Shown in pieces: positions 51,323 to 60,217 of a stretch of 64,000 nt of DNA (position 1 is its first letter; each line of letters begins with the position of its first letter). The notes beneath the pieces were generated by a model. That model did not search any database and was not told where the DNA came from. It was given only the letters and a program-made list of their open reading frames with translations. This DNA comes from Achromobacter pulmonis (GTDB lineage Bacteria; Pseudomonadota; Gammaproteobacteria; Burkholderiales; Burkholderiaceae_B): assembly GCF_002885955.2 (NCBI RefSeq), contig NZ_POQS01000001.1, forward strand, positions 830,686-894,685. The letters run 5' to 3'. The position numbers and the translations under genes were made by a program.

Positions 51323-53320
51323 TCAGGCGATCAGGTGCAGCCGGCGGCGCTGGGCCAGCCAGGCCGAGAATTCGGCCGCCGGCATGGGCTTGGCGTACAG
51401 ATAGCCCTGCTTGGCGTCCACCCCGAGCGAGTCCACGAACACCGCTTCCTCCAGGGTTTCCACGCCCTCGGCTATCACCTTCAGTTCCAGCGTGCGCGCC
51501 ACGGCGACGATGGCGCGCGCCAGCGCCTGGGACACCGGATTCTCGTTGACCCCGCGCACGAAGCTGGCGTCGAGCTTGATCGCGTCCAGCGGAATCCGGG
51601 CCAGCTGCGACAGCGAGGAATAGCCGGTGCCGAAGTCGTCCAGGTGCACCCGCGCGCCCAGCTGGCGGAACTGCTTGATCAGTTCTATGGCCGCGTTTTC
51701 GTCTTCGATCAGGCAGCTTTCGGTGAGTTCGATGTCCAGCAGGCAGGGGTCCAGGCCGGCGTCGCTGGTCGCGCGCATGAACTCGCTGACCACGCCCTTG
51801 TCGTTCAGCTGGCGCGCCGAGATGTTGACGGCGATCCGGATGTTCAGGCCGTCCTGCTTCCAGGCGGCCGCCTGGCGCGCGGCCTCGCGCATGACCCAGA
51901 CGCCCAGCGGCGAGATCAGGCCCGATTCCTCGGCATAGGGAATGAAGGCGCTCGGACAGACCATGCCGCGCTCGGGCGAACGCCAGCGCAGCAGCGCTTC
52001 GACGCTGGTGACCTCGCCCGTGCGTCCGGCCAGCTTGGGCTGGTAGTACAGCATCAGGTGGCCTTCGGTCAGGGCCTTGCGCAGGTTGGTGTCGAGCCAC
52101 ACGTAGTCCGCGTTGCGGCGGTCCATCTCGGGCTGGAACACGCGGTAGGTATGGCGTCCGGCTTCCTTGGCCACGTACATGGCGATGTCGGCGCTGCGCA
52201 CCACGCTGTCGAGGTCGTCGCCGTGGTCGGGGTACATGGCGATGCCGATGGAGCAACTGGTGTAGACCTCGATCAGCCCCTGGCGGAACGGTTCGCGCAG
52301 GCGCTCGATGATGCGCTGGGCGGTGGCTTCCAGTTCCCAGGGCTGCGCCTCTTCCTGCAGCACGATGAATTCGTCGCCGCCCAGCCGCGCCAGCGTCTGG
52401 CCTTCGGACAGGCAGGACGAGATGGCCACCGCCACCGACTTGAGCAGGTGGTCGCCGAAGCCGTGGCCGTAGTGGTCGTTGATGCGCTTGAAATTGTCCA
52501 GGTCCAGGAACAGCACGCCGCCGCGCGCGTCCGCGCCGGCCGCAAGCGCCGTCTTCAGCCGCGTCGTGATCGCGTGGCGGTTCGGCAGGTTGGTCAGCAT
52601 GTCGGTATTGGCCAGCACGCGCAGGCGTTCCTGGGCCTGGCGTTCTTCCGTGATGTCGGTGCCCGAACAGATCAGGTAGGTGCGTTTCTCGCCGCTGCCG
52701 CTGGTGACGAACTTGTTGCGGAACAGGAACAGGCGCGGGCCCTTGACCGTGTTGATCACCCGCTCGGCCTCGTAGGACTGGCCGTGCTTGTAGAACTCGG
52801 CGATGTTGCGCCGCGACGCGATGGCCTCTTCGCGCGTCATGAACATGTCGAACACACTGCGCCCGACGATGTCCTGTTCGCGCTTGCCGGTGTATTCCTC
52901 GCTCAGCTTGTTGAAGCGCTGCACCCGGCCGTGCTGGTCGACGATGACGATGACCGAGTTGGCCTCGGACACCACGGTCTCGGCGAAGGACAGGCCCTCG
53001 ACCAGGTCCTTGGCGACGGATGCGGTATCGGAATGGGCGGACGCGGTGCCGGCCCATTCGTTGGGGTTGATCTTGCGGCCCACCAGGTGCAGACGCACCG
53101 GGTCTCCGTACAGCGTGATGTCGATCGGGAGGCTGGAGGTAATGCCGGTCAGCGCGCGTATCGCCGCCGCCTGCTCGGGACGCAGGGCCGTGGCGATGTT
53201 CGCCGCGCCCTTGACCGCGGCCAGCTCGAATGCATCGCTATCGGCGGCAAGGCGCCAGTACGGGCTATGCGTGCCGAAATGCGTATACAGGATCGATCTT
53301 TCGTCCTGGCTGTCTGTCAC
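51323..53320 (-). CDS. rpfR: RpfR-type DSF receptor with PAS, GGDEF and EAL domains
   Basis: 665 residues from a GTG at 53318-53320 with AGGGGG upstream; a TTG at 53356 is also in frame. The N-terminal part (ILYTHFGTHSPYWRLAADSDAFELA, residues about 10-95) matches the RpfF-interacting region of RpfR. A PAS domain follows (about 108-225), then GGDEF (RLGGDEFIVL, motif intact) and EAL (SVEALLRW and DDFGTGYSSL, intact). In Burkholderia the PAS domain binds BDSF and stimulates c-di-GMP breakdown by EAL; the same is expected here. It also resembles E. coli PdeR (Gmr), which shares this architecture, but the neighbouring rpfF supports RpfR. Confidence 0.9.
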   Translation of the reverse strand: MTDSQDERSILYTHFGTHSPYWRLAADSDAFELAAVKGAANIATALRPEQAAAIRALTGITSSLPIDITLYGDPVRLHLVGRKINPNEWAGTASAHSDTASVAKDLVEGLSFAETVVSEANSVIVIVDQHGRVQRFNKLSEEYTGKREQDIVGRSVFDMFMTREEAIASRRNIAEFYKHGQSYEAERVINTVKGPRLFLFRNKFVTSGSGEKRTYLICSGTDITEERQAQERLRVLANTDMLTNLPNRHAITTRLKTALAAGADARGGVLFLDLDNFKRINDHYGHGFGDHLLKSVAVAISSCLSEGQTLARLGGDEFIVLQEEAQPWELEATAQRIIERLREPFRQGLIEVYTSCSIGIAMYPDHGDDLDSVVRSADIAMYVAKEAGRHTYRVFQPEMDRRNADYVWLDTNLRKALTEGHLMLYYQPKLAGRTGEVTSVEALLRWRSPERGMVCPSAFIPYAEESGLISPLGVWVMREAARQAAAWKQDGLNIRIAVNISARQLNDKGVVSEFMRATSDAGLDPCLLDIELTESCLIEDENAAIELIKQFRQLGARVHLDDFGTGYSSLSQLARIPLDAIKLDASFVRGVNENPVSQALARAIVAVARTLELKVIAEGVETLEEAVFVDSLGVDAKQGYLYAKPMPAAEFSAWLAQRRRLHLIA

Positions 53321-53408
53321 GTTTGTATCCCCCTGCCGCCCTAGAGCGGCCCGCAAAGTACATTACGGCTTAGTCAATTCAGGGTCAACCTCCCCCAGAG
53401 GGGCCGCC

Positions 53409-53474
53409 GGGGATTATTGCGGAATATTGCGGCCGGTCCCAGGGGCGTCGCGGCGTCTTGCCGCAACAATCCCC
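53409..53474. repeat. long imperfect inverted repeat upstream of rpfR
   Basis: GGGGATTATTGCGG (53409-53422) and CCGCAACAATCCCC (53461-53474) match in 13 of 14 positions as an inverted repeat with 38 bases between. It lies in the 278-base gap between the Bug gene stop and the rpfR start, both on the minus strand. It could be a Bug-gene 3' structure or an rpfR control site; the rest of the gap holds no gene. Confidence 0.4.
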
Positions 53475-53598
53475 AGGGGCCGCAAACCGTTTGATGCGCG
53501 CGCTTGCATTTTCACGCAAGCCTTGTTGCGCGCCCGACACAGCCGCGCCGGAACGTCCGCAAGTGACGTAACGGCGCAACCTCGACGCGGGCGTATCG

Positions 53599-54594
53599 TC
53601 ACTCTCCCTTGACGCCGGCCTCGTCGATCACCTTGGTCCAGCGCGCCACTTCGGCCGACACGCGGGCGCTGGCGTCGGCCGGCGTGGTCCAGGTGGCGAT
53701 CGCGCCCTGCTTGAGCAGGGAGGCCTGGACGTCGGGCTTGGCCAGGATCTTCTTCAGTTCGCCGTTCAGGCGCTCGATCACCGGCGCGGGCGTGTTGGCC
53801 GGCGCCACGATGCCGAACATGGAGCTGACCTCGAAGCCCTTCAGGCCGGCCTGCTCGGCGGTGGGCACGTCGGGCAGCGCGTCCACGCGCTGCGGCGAAG
53901 TCACCGCCAGCGCGCGCAGCTTGCCGGCCTTGATGTTGGCCTGGGCCGCCGGCACCGTCTCGATCATGCTCAGTACCTGGCCGCCCATCAGGTCGGTCAT
54001 GGCCGGGCCGCTGCCCTTGTAAGGCACGTGCAGCACGTCCACGCCCGCCGTGCGCTTGAACATTTCGCCGGCCAGATGCTGCGGCGAGCCGTTGCCGGCC
54101 GAGGCCATGGTGATGAAGCCCGGCTTGGACTTGGCCAGCGCGATGAATTCCGCCAGCGTGTTGGCCTTCACCGACGGATTCACCACGAACACCAGCGGCA
54201 CCGTGCCGACAATGGAAACCGGCGCGAAGCTCTTTTCCACGTCGTAGGTGACGCGGCCGCGGTACAGCGCGGCGTTGATCGAATGGCTGGTCAGCGCGCC
54301 CATCAGCAGCGTATAGCCGTCGGCCGGCGCCTTGGCGACCTGGTCGGCGCCGATGTTGCCGGCCGCGCCCGCGCGGTTCTCCACCACCACCGACTGGCCC
54401 AGCGCGCCGGTGAGTTCCTGCGCCAGCACGCGGCCGATCACGTCGGTGGCGCCGCCCGGCGGATAGGGCACGATCATGCGGATCGGCTTGTCGGGATAGC
54501 TGTCGGCGGCCAGCGCCGGAGCGGAAACGCCGGCGCACAGCGCCAGCAGGGAAAACAGGACGGCGCGGCGCGGCCGCAGGCGCAGGTCTGACAT
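53599..54594 (-). CDS. Bug/TctC-family periplasmic solute receptor
   Basis: 331 residues from the ATG at 54592-54594 with AGGAGA upstream; the frame is open to 54672 without a start signal. The signal peptide ends near SAPALAADSYP (about residue 30), then IVPYPPGGATDVIGRVLA and VENRAGAAGNIG, the Bug hallmarks. It binds a small carboxylate. It is divergent from an IlvD/Edd dehydratase gene across a palindrome-rich gap, suggesting shared control and that the ligand is a sugar acid. Confidence 0.92.
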   Translation of the reverse strand: MSDLRLRPRRAVLFSLLALCAGVSAPALAADSYPDKPIRMIVPYPPGGATDVIGRVLAQELTGALGQSVVVENRAGAAGNIGADQVAKAPADGYTLLMGALTSHSINAALYRGRVTYDVEKSFAPVSIVGTVPLVFVVNPSVKANTLAEFIALAKSKPGFITMASAGNGSPQHLAGEMFKRTAGVDVLHVPYKGSGPAMTDLMGGQVLSMIETVPAAQANIKAGKLRALAVTSPQRVDALPDVPTAEQAGLKGFEVSSMFGIVAPANTPAPVIERLNGELKKILAKPDVQASLLKQGAIATWTTPADASARVSAEVARWTKVIDEAGVKGE

Positions 54595-54692
54595 GTAGGT
54601 CTCCTGCCGGGATGGGTATAGGAATTGGAGCAACGCCCGGCTCGTCAACGGCGCCAGTTTAGGGTGGGCCACTTGATTGAAGAAGCAGAATT

Positions 54693-54729
54693 TTTCTATC
54701 GACTGATCTTATATTCAGATCAATAGAAA
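54693..54729. promoter_or_regulatory. nested inverted repeat, candidate GntR operator
   Basis: TGATCT (54704-54709) and AGATCA (54717-54722) are inverted with 7 bases between. They are flanked by TTTCTAT (54693-54699) and ATAGAAA (54723-54729), also inverted. The region is A+T-rich and lies between the divergent Bug and dehydratase genes. A second small palindrome, ATAATATTAT, is at 54794-54803, just before the dehydratase start. The FCD-type GntR gene at 56598 is the likely binder. Confidence 0.55.
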
Positions 54730-54813
54730 TCGCCGTACAAAGCGCTTGCGGCTGTGTGCAAAGGCTCGCTATGATGCCGCCATCAAATTATCAATAATAT
54801 TATCGAGATCAAG

Positions 54814-56589
54814 ATGACGGACGAGACCCACAACGACAAGCCGGCCCCCGGCCCCTTCGACAGCGCCGGCGCAGCCGCCCGCGGCGTGGCGCGCGGGCTC
54901 ACCAACTACGGCGACACCGGCTTTTCGCTGTTCCTGCGCAAGGCCTTCATCAAGGGCGCCGGCTACACCGACGACGCGCTGTCGCGTCCCATCATCGGCA
55001 TCGTCAACACCGGCAGCAGCTACAACCCGTGCCACGGCAACGCCCCGCAGCTGATCGAAGCGGTCAAGCGCGGCGTGATGCTGGCCGGCGGCCTGCCGAT
55101 GGACTTCCCCACCATTTCGGTCCACGAAAGTTTCTCGCAGCCCACCAGCATGTACCTGCGCAACCTCATGTCCATGGACACCGAGGAAATGATCCGCGCG
55201 CAGCCCATGGACGCCGTGGTGCTGATCGGCGGCTGCGACAAGACCGTGCCCGCCCAGCTGATGGGCGCGGCCTCGGCCGGCGTGCCGGCGATCCAGCTGG
55301 TCACCGGCTCCATGCTGACCGGCTCGCACCGCGGCGAGCGCGTGGGCGCCTGCACCGACTGCCGCCGCTACTGGGGCCGCTACCGCGCCGAAGAGATCGA
55401 CGCGCAGGAGATCGCGGACGTCAACAACCAGCTGGTGGCCAGCGTGGGCACCTGTTCCGTGATGGGCACGGCCAGCACCATGGCCTGCATCACCGAAGCC
55501 CTGGGCATGATGGTCGCCGGCGGCGCCTCGGCGCCGGCCGTCACCGCCGACCGCGTGCGCGTGGCCGAGAAAACCGGCGCCACCGCCGTGGCCATGGCCG
55601 CCGCGCGGCTCACGCCCGACCGCATCCTGACCGGCAAGTCCATCGAAAACGCCCTGCGGGTGCTGCTGGCCATCGGCGGCTCCACCAACGGCATCGTGCA
55701 CCTGACGGCGATCGCCGGACGCCTGGGAATCGACATCGACCTGGCCGGCCTGGACCGCATCAGCCGCGAGACGCCGGTGCTGGTGGATCTGAAACCCTCC
55801 GGCCAGCACTATATGGAAGACTTCCACCACGCCGGCGGCATGCCCGCGCTGCTCCGCGAACTGCGCCCCTACCTGCATCTGGACGCGCTGACCGTGTCCG
55901 GCCGCACGCTGGGCGAAGAGCTGGACGACGCGCCGCCCGCCTTCGCGCAGGACGTGATCCGCAGCGCCGCCTCGCCCATCTATCCCGTGGGCGGCCTGGC
56001 CGTGCTGCGCGGCAACCTGGCCCCCGGCGGCGCCATCATCAAGCAGTCGGCCGCCAACGCCCAGCTCATGGAGCACGAGGGCCGCGCCGTGGTGTTCGAA
56101 GACGCCGAGGACATGGCCCGGCGCATCGACGACGAGGCGCTCGACGTGACCGCCGACGACATCCTGGTGCTCAAGCGCATCGGCCCCACCGGCGCGCCCG
56201 GCATGCCGGAAGCCGGCTACATGCCCATTCCCAAGAAGCTGGCGCGCGCCGGCGTCAAGGACATGGTGCGCATCTCCGACGGCCGCATGAGCGGCACCGC
56301 GGCCGGCACCATCGTGCTGCACGTCACGCCCGAAGCCGCCATCGGCGGGCCGCTGGCCTATGTCGAGAACGGCGACCGCATCCGCCTGTCGGTGTCGCGC
56401 CGCGAGATCTCGCTGCTGGTCGACGACGCCGAACTGGCGCGCCGCGCCGCGGCCCGGCCGGTCAGCCGCCCGGTCGCCGAGCGCGGCTACCGCAAGCTGT
56501 TCCTGCAGACGGTCACGCAGGCCGACCAGGGCGTGGACTTCGACTTCCTGCGCGCCGCCGTCACGCGCGACACCGTGCCCGGGAAGTAA
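54814..56589 (+). CDS. IlvD/Edd-family dehydratase (sugar-acid type)
   Basis: 591 residues. Cluster cysteines are in NPCHGNAPQL, GGCDKTVPAQLMGA and CSVMGTASTMACITEALGM; CTDCRRYWGRYRAEEIDAQEI is the segment typical of the sugar-acid dehydratase branch (arabonate/xylonate type) rather than of IlvD of valine synthesis. It should remove water from an aldonic acid to a 2-keto-3-deoxy acid, using an iron-sulfur cluster and Mg2+. It is followed 8 bases later by its likely GntR regulator and is divergent from a Bug receptor that may bind the same acid. Confidence 0.9.
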   Translation: MTDETHNDKPAPGPFDSAGAAARGVARGLTNYGDTGFSLFLRKAFIKGAGYTDDALSRPIIGIVNTGSSYNPCHGNAPQLIEAVKRGVMLAGGLPMDFPTISVHESFSQPTSMYLRNLMSMDTEEMIRAQPMDAVVLIGGCDKTVPAQLMGAASAGVPAIQLVTGSMLTGSHRGERVGACTDCRRYWGRYRAEEIDAQEIADVNNQLVASVGTCSVMGTASTMACITEALGMMVAGGASAPAVTADRVRVAEKTGATAVAMAAARLTPDRILTGKSIENALRVLLAIGGSTNGIVHLTAIAGRLGIDIDLAGLDRISRETPVLVDLKPSGQHYMEDFHHAGGMPALLRELRPYLHLDALTVSGRTLGEELDDAPPAFAQDVIRSAASPIYPVGGLAVLRGNLAPGGAIIKQSAANAQLMEHEGRAVVFEDAEDMARRIDDEALDVTADDILVLKRIGPTGAPGMPEAGYMPIPKKLARAGVKDMVRISDGRMSGTAAGTIVLHVTPEAAIGGPLAYVENGDRIRLSVSRREISLLVDDAELARRAAARPVSRPVAERGYRKLFLQTVTQADQGVDFDFLRAAVTRDTVPGK

Positions 56590-56597
56590 GCCGGCCC

Positions 56598-57281
56598 ATG
56601 AACGCGATCGCGCCCGACAGCCTGCAAGCGCAGGCCCCCGACGCCGTCCAGGCCGCCATGGAGGCGCTGGAAGAAGACATCGTCTTCGGCCGCCTGCACC
56701 CGCGCGAACGGCTCACCGAAGACGAACTCATGGCGCGCTTTTCCATGAAGCGCCATGCCGTGCGCCAGGTGCTGGCCGGGCTGGAACTGCTGGGCGCGGT
56801 CGAAAAAAAGCGCAACGTCGGCGCCGTGGTGCGCGCCTTCCCGGCGCGCGAAGTCCGCGAACTCTACGCGCTGCGCGAAATGCTGGAGGTCCAGGCCGCC
56901 AGCCTGATCCCGCTGCCCGTGCCGCCGGCCAGGCTGGCCGCGCTGGTGGCGGTGCAGCGCGAACATGACGCGGCCGTCGCCGAAGGCGACGCGCGCCGCG
57001 TGTTCCGCAGCAACCAGTCCTTTCACCGCGAATTCTTCAGCCTGCCGGACAACACGGTGCTGGCCCAGGCCATCGAGGAATACGCCCGCCGCACCCATCC
57101 CATCCGCTTCGGCACGCTGACCTCGGCCGCCAGCCGCGAACGCTCGCGCCAGGAACACTGGGCGCTGATCCACGCATTGCGCGACGGCGACCGCGACACG
57201 CTGATGACCGTGTGCCGCAACCATCTTCAGCCCTCGCGCGACGCCTACCTGGCCTCGCTGCAGGCGCGCCTGGGCGGCTAG
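56598..57281 (+). CDS. GntR-family regulator, FadR/FCD type
   Basis: 227 residues from ATG 56598. The winged helix is at about 17-80 (ALEEDIVFGRLHPRERLTEDELMARFSMKRHAVRQVLAGLELLGAVEKK) and the all-helical FCD ligand domain at about 90-220 (FHREFFSLPDNTVLAQAIEEY). It probably represses the dehydratase operon and the divergent Bug gene through the inverted repeats at 54693-54729. Its TAG stop lies inside CTAG, which also supplies the stop of the convergent gene. Confidence 0.92.
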   Translation: MNAIAPDSLQAQAPDAVQAAMEALEEDIVFGRLHPRERLTEDELMARFSMKRHAVRQVLAGLELLGAVEKKRNVGAVVRAFPAREVRELYALREMLEVQAASLIPLPVPPARLAALVAVQREHDAAVAEGDARRVFRSNQSFHREFFSLPDNTVLAQAIEEYARRTHPIRFGTLTSAASRERSRQEHWALIHALRDGDRDTLMTVCRNHLQPSRDAYLASLQARLGG

Positions 57282-57862
57282 GCGAGCAGCGCCAGGGCCT
57301 GCTGCAGGGACAACACCGTGCTGCGGGACTCGAACGCCGTCGCGAACAGGCGTTCGTGCACCACCGGGTCCGGGTCGTAGCAGCAATCCTTGACCGTGAA
57401 CAACCGGAAGTCCGCATCGCTGGCATAGGCAATGGACGACAGCATCACCCCGGTGGACGCGATGCCGGCCATCATCAAGGTATCCACGCCCGCCGCCGAC
57501 AACCGCTCCTGCAGCCCGGTGCCGAAGAATGCGCTGGCCCGGTGCGCCACGATCAAGGGCTCGTCCTCGCGCCGCCCCAGTTGCGGCGCGATCTCGTCGT
57601 CGACGAACAGCCCCATCCGCCTGATCCCCTGCCCGTTCTTGTTCAGCGCGCTGACCTCCGGGTAGCCCGCGCTGAATCCGATGCGCACGAAATACACCGC
57701 GACGCCCCGGCGCCGCGCGGCATCGCACAGCGCGCGGGTGTTGGCCAGCAGCGCCGGCGCGGCCGAAGGAAACAACGCCATGATGTCCGTCTGGTAATGC
57801 ATGACCAGCAGCGCGGTGCGCGCGGGCGCGATGGCGGAATCGGAATCGAGGTCTGAGGACAT
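57278..57862 (-). CDS. isochorismatase-fold protein lacking the Asp-Lys-Cys triad
   Basis: 194 residues. The fold is clear from TALLVMHYQTDIM, HRASAFFGTGLQERLSAAGVDTLMMAGIASTG and TVKDCCYDPDPVVHE. The usual triad is absent: the Asp of xDxQ is His (VMHYQ), the Lys before SAFF is replaced, and the Cys of GVATxxCV is Val/Met (GIASTGVML). A recognised sub-branch of the family shares this pattern and has no established reaction that I know. It is convergent with the GntR gene and upstream of nothing on its strand, so context gives no clue. Confidence 0.87.
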   Translation of the reverse strand: MSSDLDSDSAIAPARTALLVMHYQTDIMALFPSAAPALLANTRALCDAARRRGVAVYFVRIGFSAGYPEVSALNKNGQGIRRMGLFVDDEIAPQLGRREDEPLIVAHRASAFFGTGLQERLSAAGVDTLMMAGIASTGVMLSSIAYASDADFRLFTVKDCCYDPDPVVHERLFATAFESRSTVLSLQQALALLA

Positions 57863-57978
57863 GGCGCTCGCCTGGCAGTGGGGAAATCGACTCTAGCACG
57901 GCTTGTCATGGATCAAGCCGGCGTTGCGGCAAGCGTCCCAGATTGGCAAACAGGGCTATTCTTAAAAGTCATTTATTC

Positions 57979-57997
57979 GATATCATTCTCATTTGCA
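57979..57997. promoter_or_regulatory. Fur-box-like site before the TonB receptor
   Basis: GATATCATTCTCATTTGCA resembles the ATTCTCATTTGC half of many Fur-regulated promoters and lies 8 bases before the receptor ATG in an A+T-rich patch. The match to the 19-bp consensus is imperfect. Given the iron-uptake genes that follow, iron repression by Fur is the natural reading. Confidence 0.5.
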
Positions 57998-58004
57998 TTT
58001 TGAA

Positions 58005-60194
58005 ATGGAGCGGAAATTGTCCAACCAGCGGCTACACCAACTCGACTCGCGAACGCTGCGGCTCGCGCCCGGTCTCGCGCTAAGCATGCTTCTGCCGCTG
58101 CCCAACGCCTGGGCGCAGACCGCGCCGCCGCCGGCCACACTGCAGCCGGTCACGGTCACCGCGGGCTCGCTGGGCGACGAGGACCTGCCCCCGCCCTATG
58201 CCGGCGGCCAGGTGGCCGAAGGCGCGCGCCTGGGTCTCATGGGCAACCAGAGCGTCATGGACACGCCCTTCAACGTCACGAGCTACACCGCCGAACTCAT
58301 CCAGAACCAGCAGGCGCGCACGCTGGCCGACGTCATGGCCAACGACCCGTCGATCCGCTTCACCACGTCCAGCGGGCACGCGTACGAAAACTTCCGCATC
58401 CGCGGCTTCGACGTCAACCAGAACGACGTGGCCATCAACGGCATGTACGGCCTGGCGCCCATGGGACGCACCCCGCTCGAATTCGTCGAGCGGGTCGAGG
58501 TGCTCAAGGGGCCGAACGCCCTGTTCAGCGGCATGGCGCCCAGCGGCGCGGTCGGCGGCAGCGTCAACCTGGTGCCCAAGCGCGCCGGCGACACGCCCGC
58601 CGCCACCTACGGCGTGAACTGGCAGGCCGACGGCCAGCTGGGCGCCACCATCGACGCCGGCCGGCGCTTCGGCGCGGGCAACGCCTGGGGGGCGCGCGTC
58701 AACGGCTCGTTCAGCGACGGCGCCACCACGCTGGACGGCCAATCCCGCAAACGCGAATTCTTCTCCGCCGGCCTGGACTATCGCGGCAGCGCGCTCACCG
58801 CATCCATAGACGCCTACCATAGCCAGGAATCGTTCAGCGGCGGCACGCCGGCCATGTTCTGGTTCGGCGGCTCGGTCGTTCCCGAAGCCCCCGATCCCCG
58901 CACCAACCTGTTCAGCACCGGCTACGGCAACATACAGAGCAACGCCGTCATCGGGCGGGCCGAGTACCGTTTCAACGACCATGTGTCGGCCTTCGCCGGC
59001 GTGGGCTGGCGCGCCAGCCACCAATCGGGGCTGATCAACGGCACCCACGCGCGGCAGATCGACGCCGAGGGCAATTTCACGGGCGTCATCGTCGGCCAGC
59101 GCGCCTACACCGACGCCAGATCGGCCGAGGCCGGCCTGCGCACGCGCTTCGAAACGGGCGGCGTCGGCCATGAACTGGTGCTGCAGGCCTCCCGGCTCGA
59201 CCTGGAAGACGGTTCATCCATAGGCGCGCGCTCCACCTTCAAGTCCAACATCTACGATCCGGTCACGCCGGTCATGCCGGCCATGCCGGGCAGCGCGCCC
59301 AAGACGGCGGAAAATACCCTGTCCAGCCTGGCGCTGGTGGACACCATGTCCTTTCTCGACGACAAGCTGCGCGTGACCGCCGGCTTGCGCAACCAGCGCG
59401 TCAAGACCACGAACTTCGACAGCGCCGGCAAGACGACGACCCGCTACGACAAGGACGCGGTGACGCCCGCGGCCGCCATCGTCGTCAAACCGTGGGGGCC
59501 GGACGTCTCGCTCTACGCCAACTACGTGCAGGGCCTGAGCAAGGGCGACAGCGTCACCGACACCACCGCCAGCAACTACGGGCAGGTGTTCGCGCCCTAC
59601 AAGACCGAGCAGAAGGAACTGGGCGTCAAGTGGAACGCGGGCGCGTTCGTCAATACGCTGGCCGTCTTCCAGATCGACAAGCCCATGCTGGTCGCCCAAG
59701 GGTCGGCCTCCAGCCCCACGTATGCCGACGGCGGCGAAAAGCGCGTGCGCGGCGTGGAATGGAACACCTTCGGCGAACTCGCGCCCGGGCTGCGCGTGCT
59801 GGGCGGCGTCACCTATTCCCAGGGCAAGCAGGTCAAGACCGCTTTCGGCCGCTACGACGGCAATACCGCGGTCGGCGCGCCGCGGTGGCAGGCCAATACC
59901 GGGCTGGAATGGGACGCCCCGTGGGTGCCCGGCCTGACCCTGAGCGGCCGCGTGCAGGCCACCTCCAGCCAGTACGCCGACGCCGCCAACAAGCTGCGGC
60001 TGCCGGGCTGGGGCCAGCTGGACCTGGGCGCGCGCTACGCCATGCAGGTCAACGGCCGCGACGTGGTGCTGCGCCTGAACGTCAACAACGTGTTCGACAA
60101 GCACTATTACGCCGGAAGCTTCAGCGACACCACCCCGATCGCCACGCTGGGCCCGGCGCGCACCGTCACGGCCTCCGCCAGCATTACCTTCTGA
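58005..60194 (+). CDS. TonB-dependent siderophore receptor
   Basis: 729 residues from ATG 58005 (a TTG 12 bases upstream is also in frame). A signal peptide ends near NAWAQ (about residue 38). LQPVTVTAG is a TonB-box-like segment. The plug includes RTLADVMANDPSIRF, NFRIRGFDVN and VERVEVLKGPNALFSGMAPSGAVGGSVNLVPKRA, and the last residues TVTASASITF end in an aromatic residue as in outer-membrane barrels. It imports a ferric siderophore across the outer membrane using TonB energy. It is the first gene of an iron-uptake operon and has a Fur-like site upstream. Confidence 0.93.
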   Translation: MERKLSNQRLHQLDSRTLRLAPGLALSMLLPLPNAWAQTAPPPATLQPVTVTAGSLGDEDLPPPYAGGQVAEGARLGLMGNQSVMDTPFNVTSYTAELIQNQQARTLADVMANDPSIRFTTSSGHAYENFRIRGFDVNQNDVAINGMYGLAPMGRTPLEFVERVEVLKGPNALFSGMAPSGAVGGSVNLVPKRAGDTPAATYGVNWQADGQLGATIDAGRRFGAGNAWGARVNGSFSDGATTLDGQSRKREFFSAGLDYRGSALTASIDAYHSQESFSGGTPAMFWFGGSVVPEAPDPRTNLFSTGYGNIQSNAVIGRAEYRFNDHVSAFAGVGWRASHQSGLINGTHARQIDAEGNFTGVIVGQRAYTDARSAEAGLRTRFETGGVGHELVLQASRLDLEDGSSIGARSTFKSNIYDPVTPVMPAMPGSAPKTAENTLSSLALVDTMSFLDDKLRVTAGLRNQRVKTTNFDSAGKTTTRYDKDAVTPAAAIVVKPWGPDVSLYANYVQGLSKGDSVTDTTASNYGQVFAPYKTEQKELGVKWNAGAFVNTLAVFQIDKPMLVAQGSASSPTYADGGEKRVRGVEWNTFGELAPGLRVLGGVTYSQGKQVKTAFGRYDGNTAVGAPRWQANTGLEWDAPWVPGLTLSGRVQATSSQYADAANKLRLPGWGQLDLGARYAMQVNGRDVVLRLNVNNVFDKHYYAGSFSDTTPIATLGPARTVTASASITF

Positions 60195-60217
60195 GCGCCA
60201 GCGGAAACCTTGCCAAG

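Noticed and set aside
54814-56589. Calling the dehydratase IlvD of branched-chain amino acid synthesis
   Set aside because: The CTDCRRYWGRY segment and the neighbouring GntR and Bug genes fit the sugar-acid dehydratase branch better.
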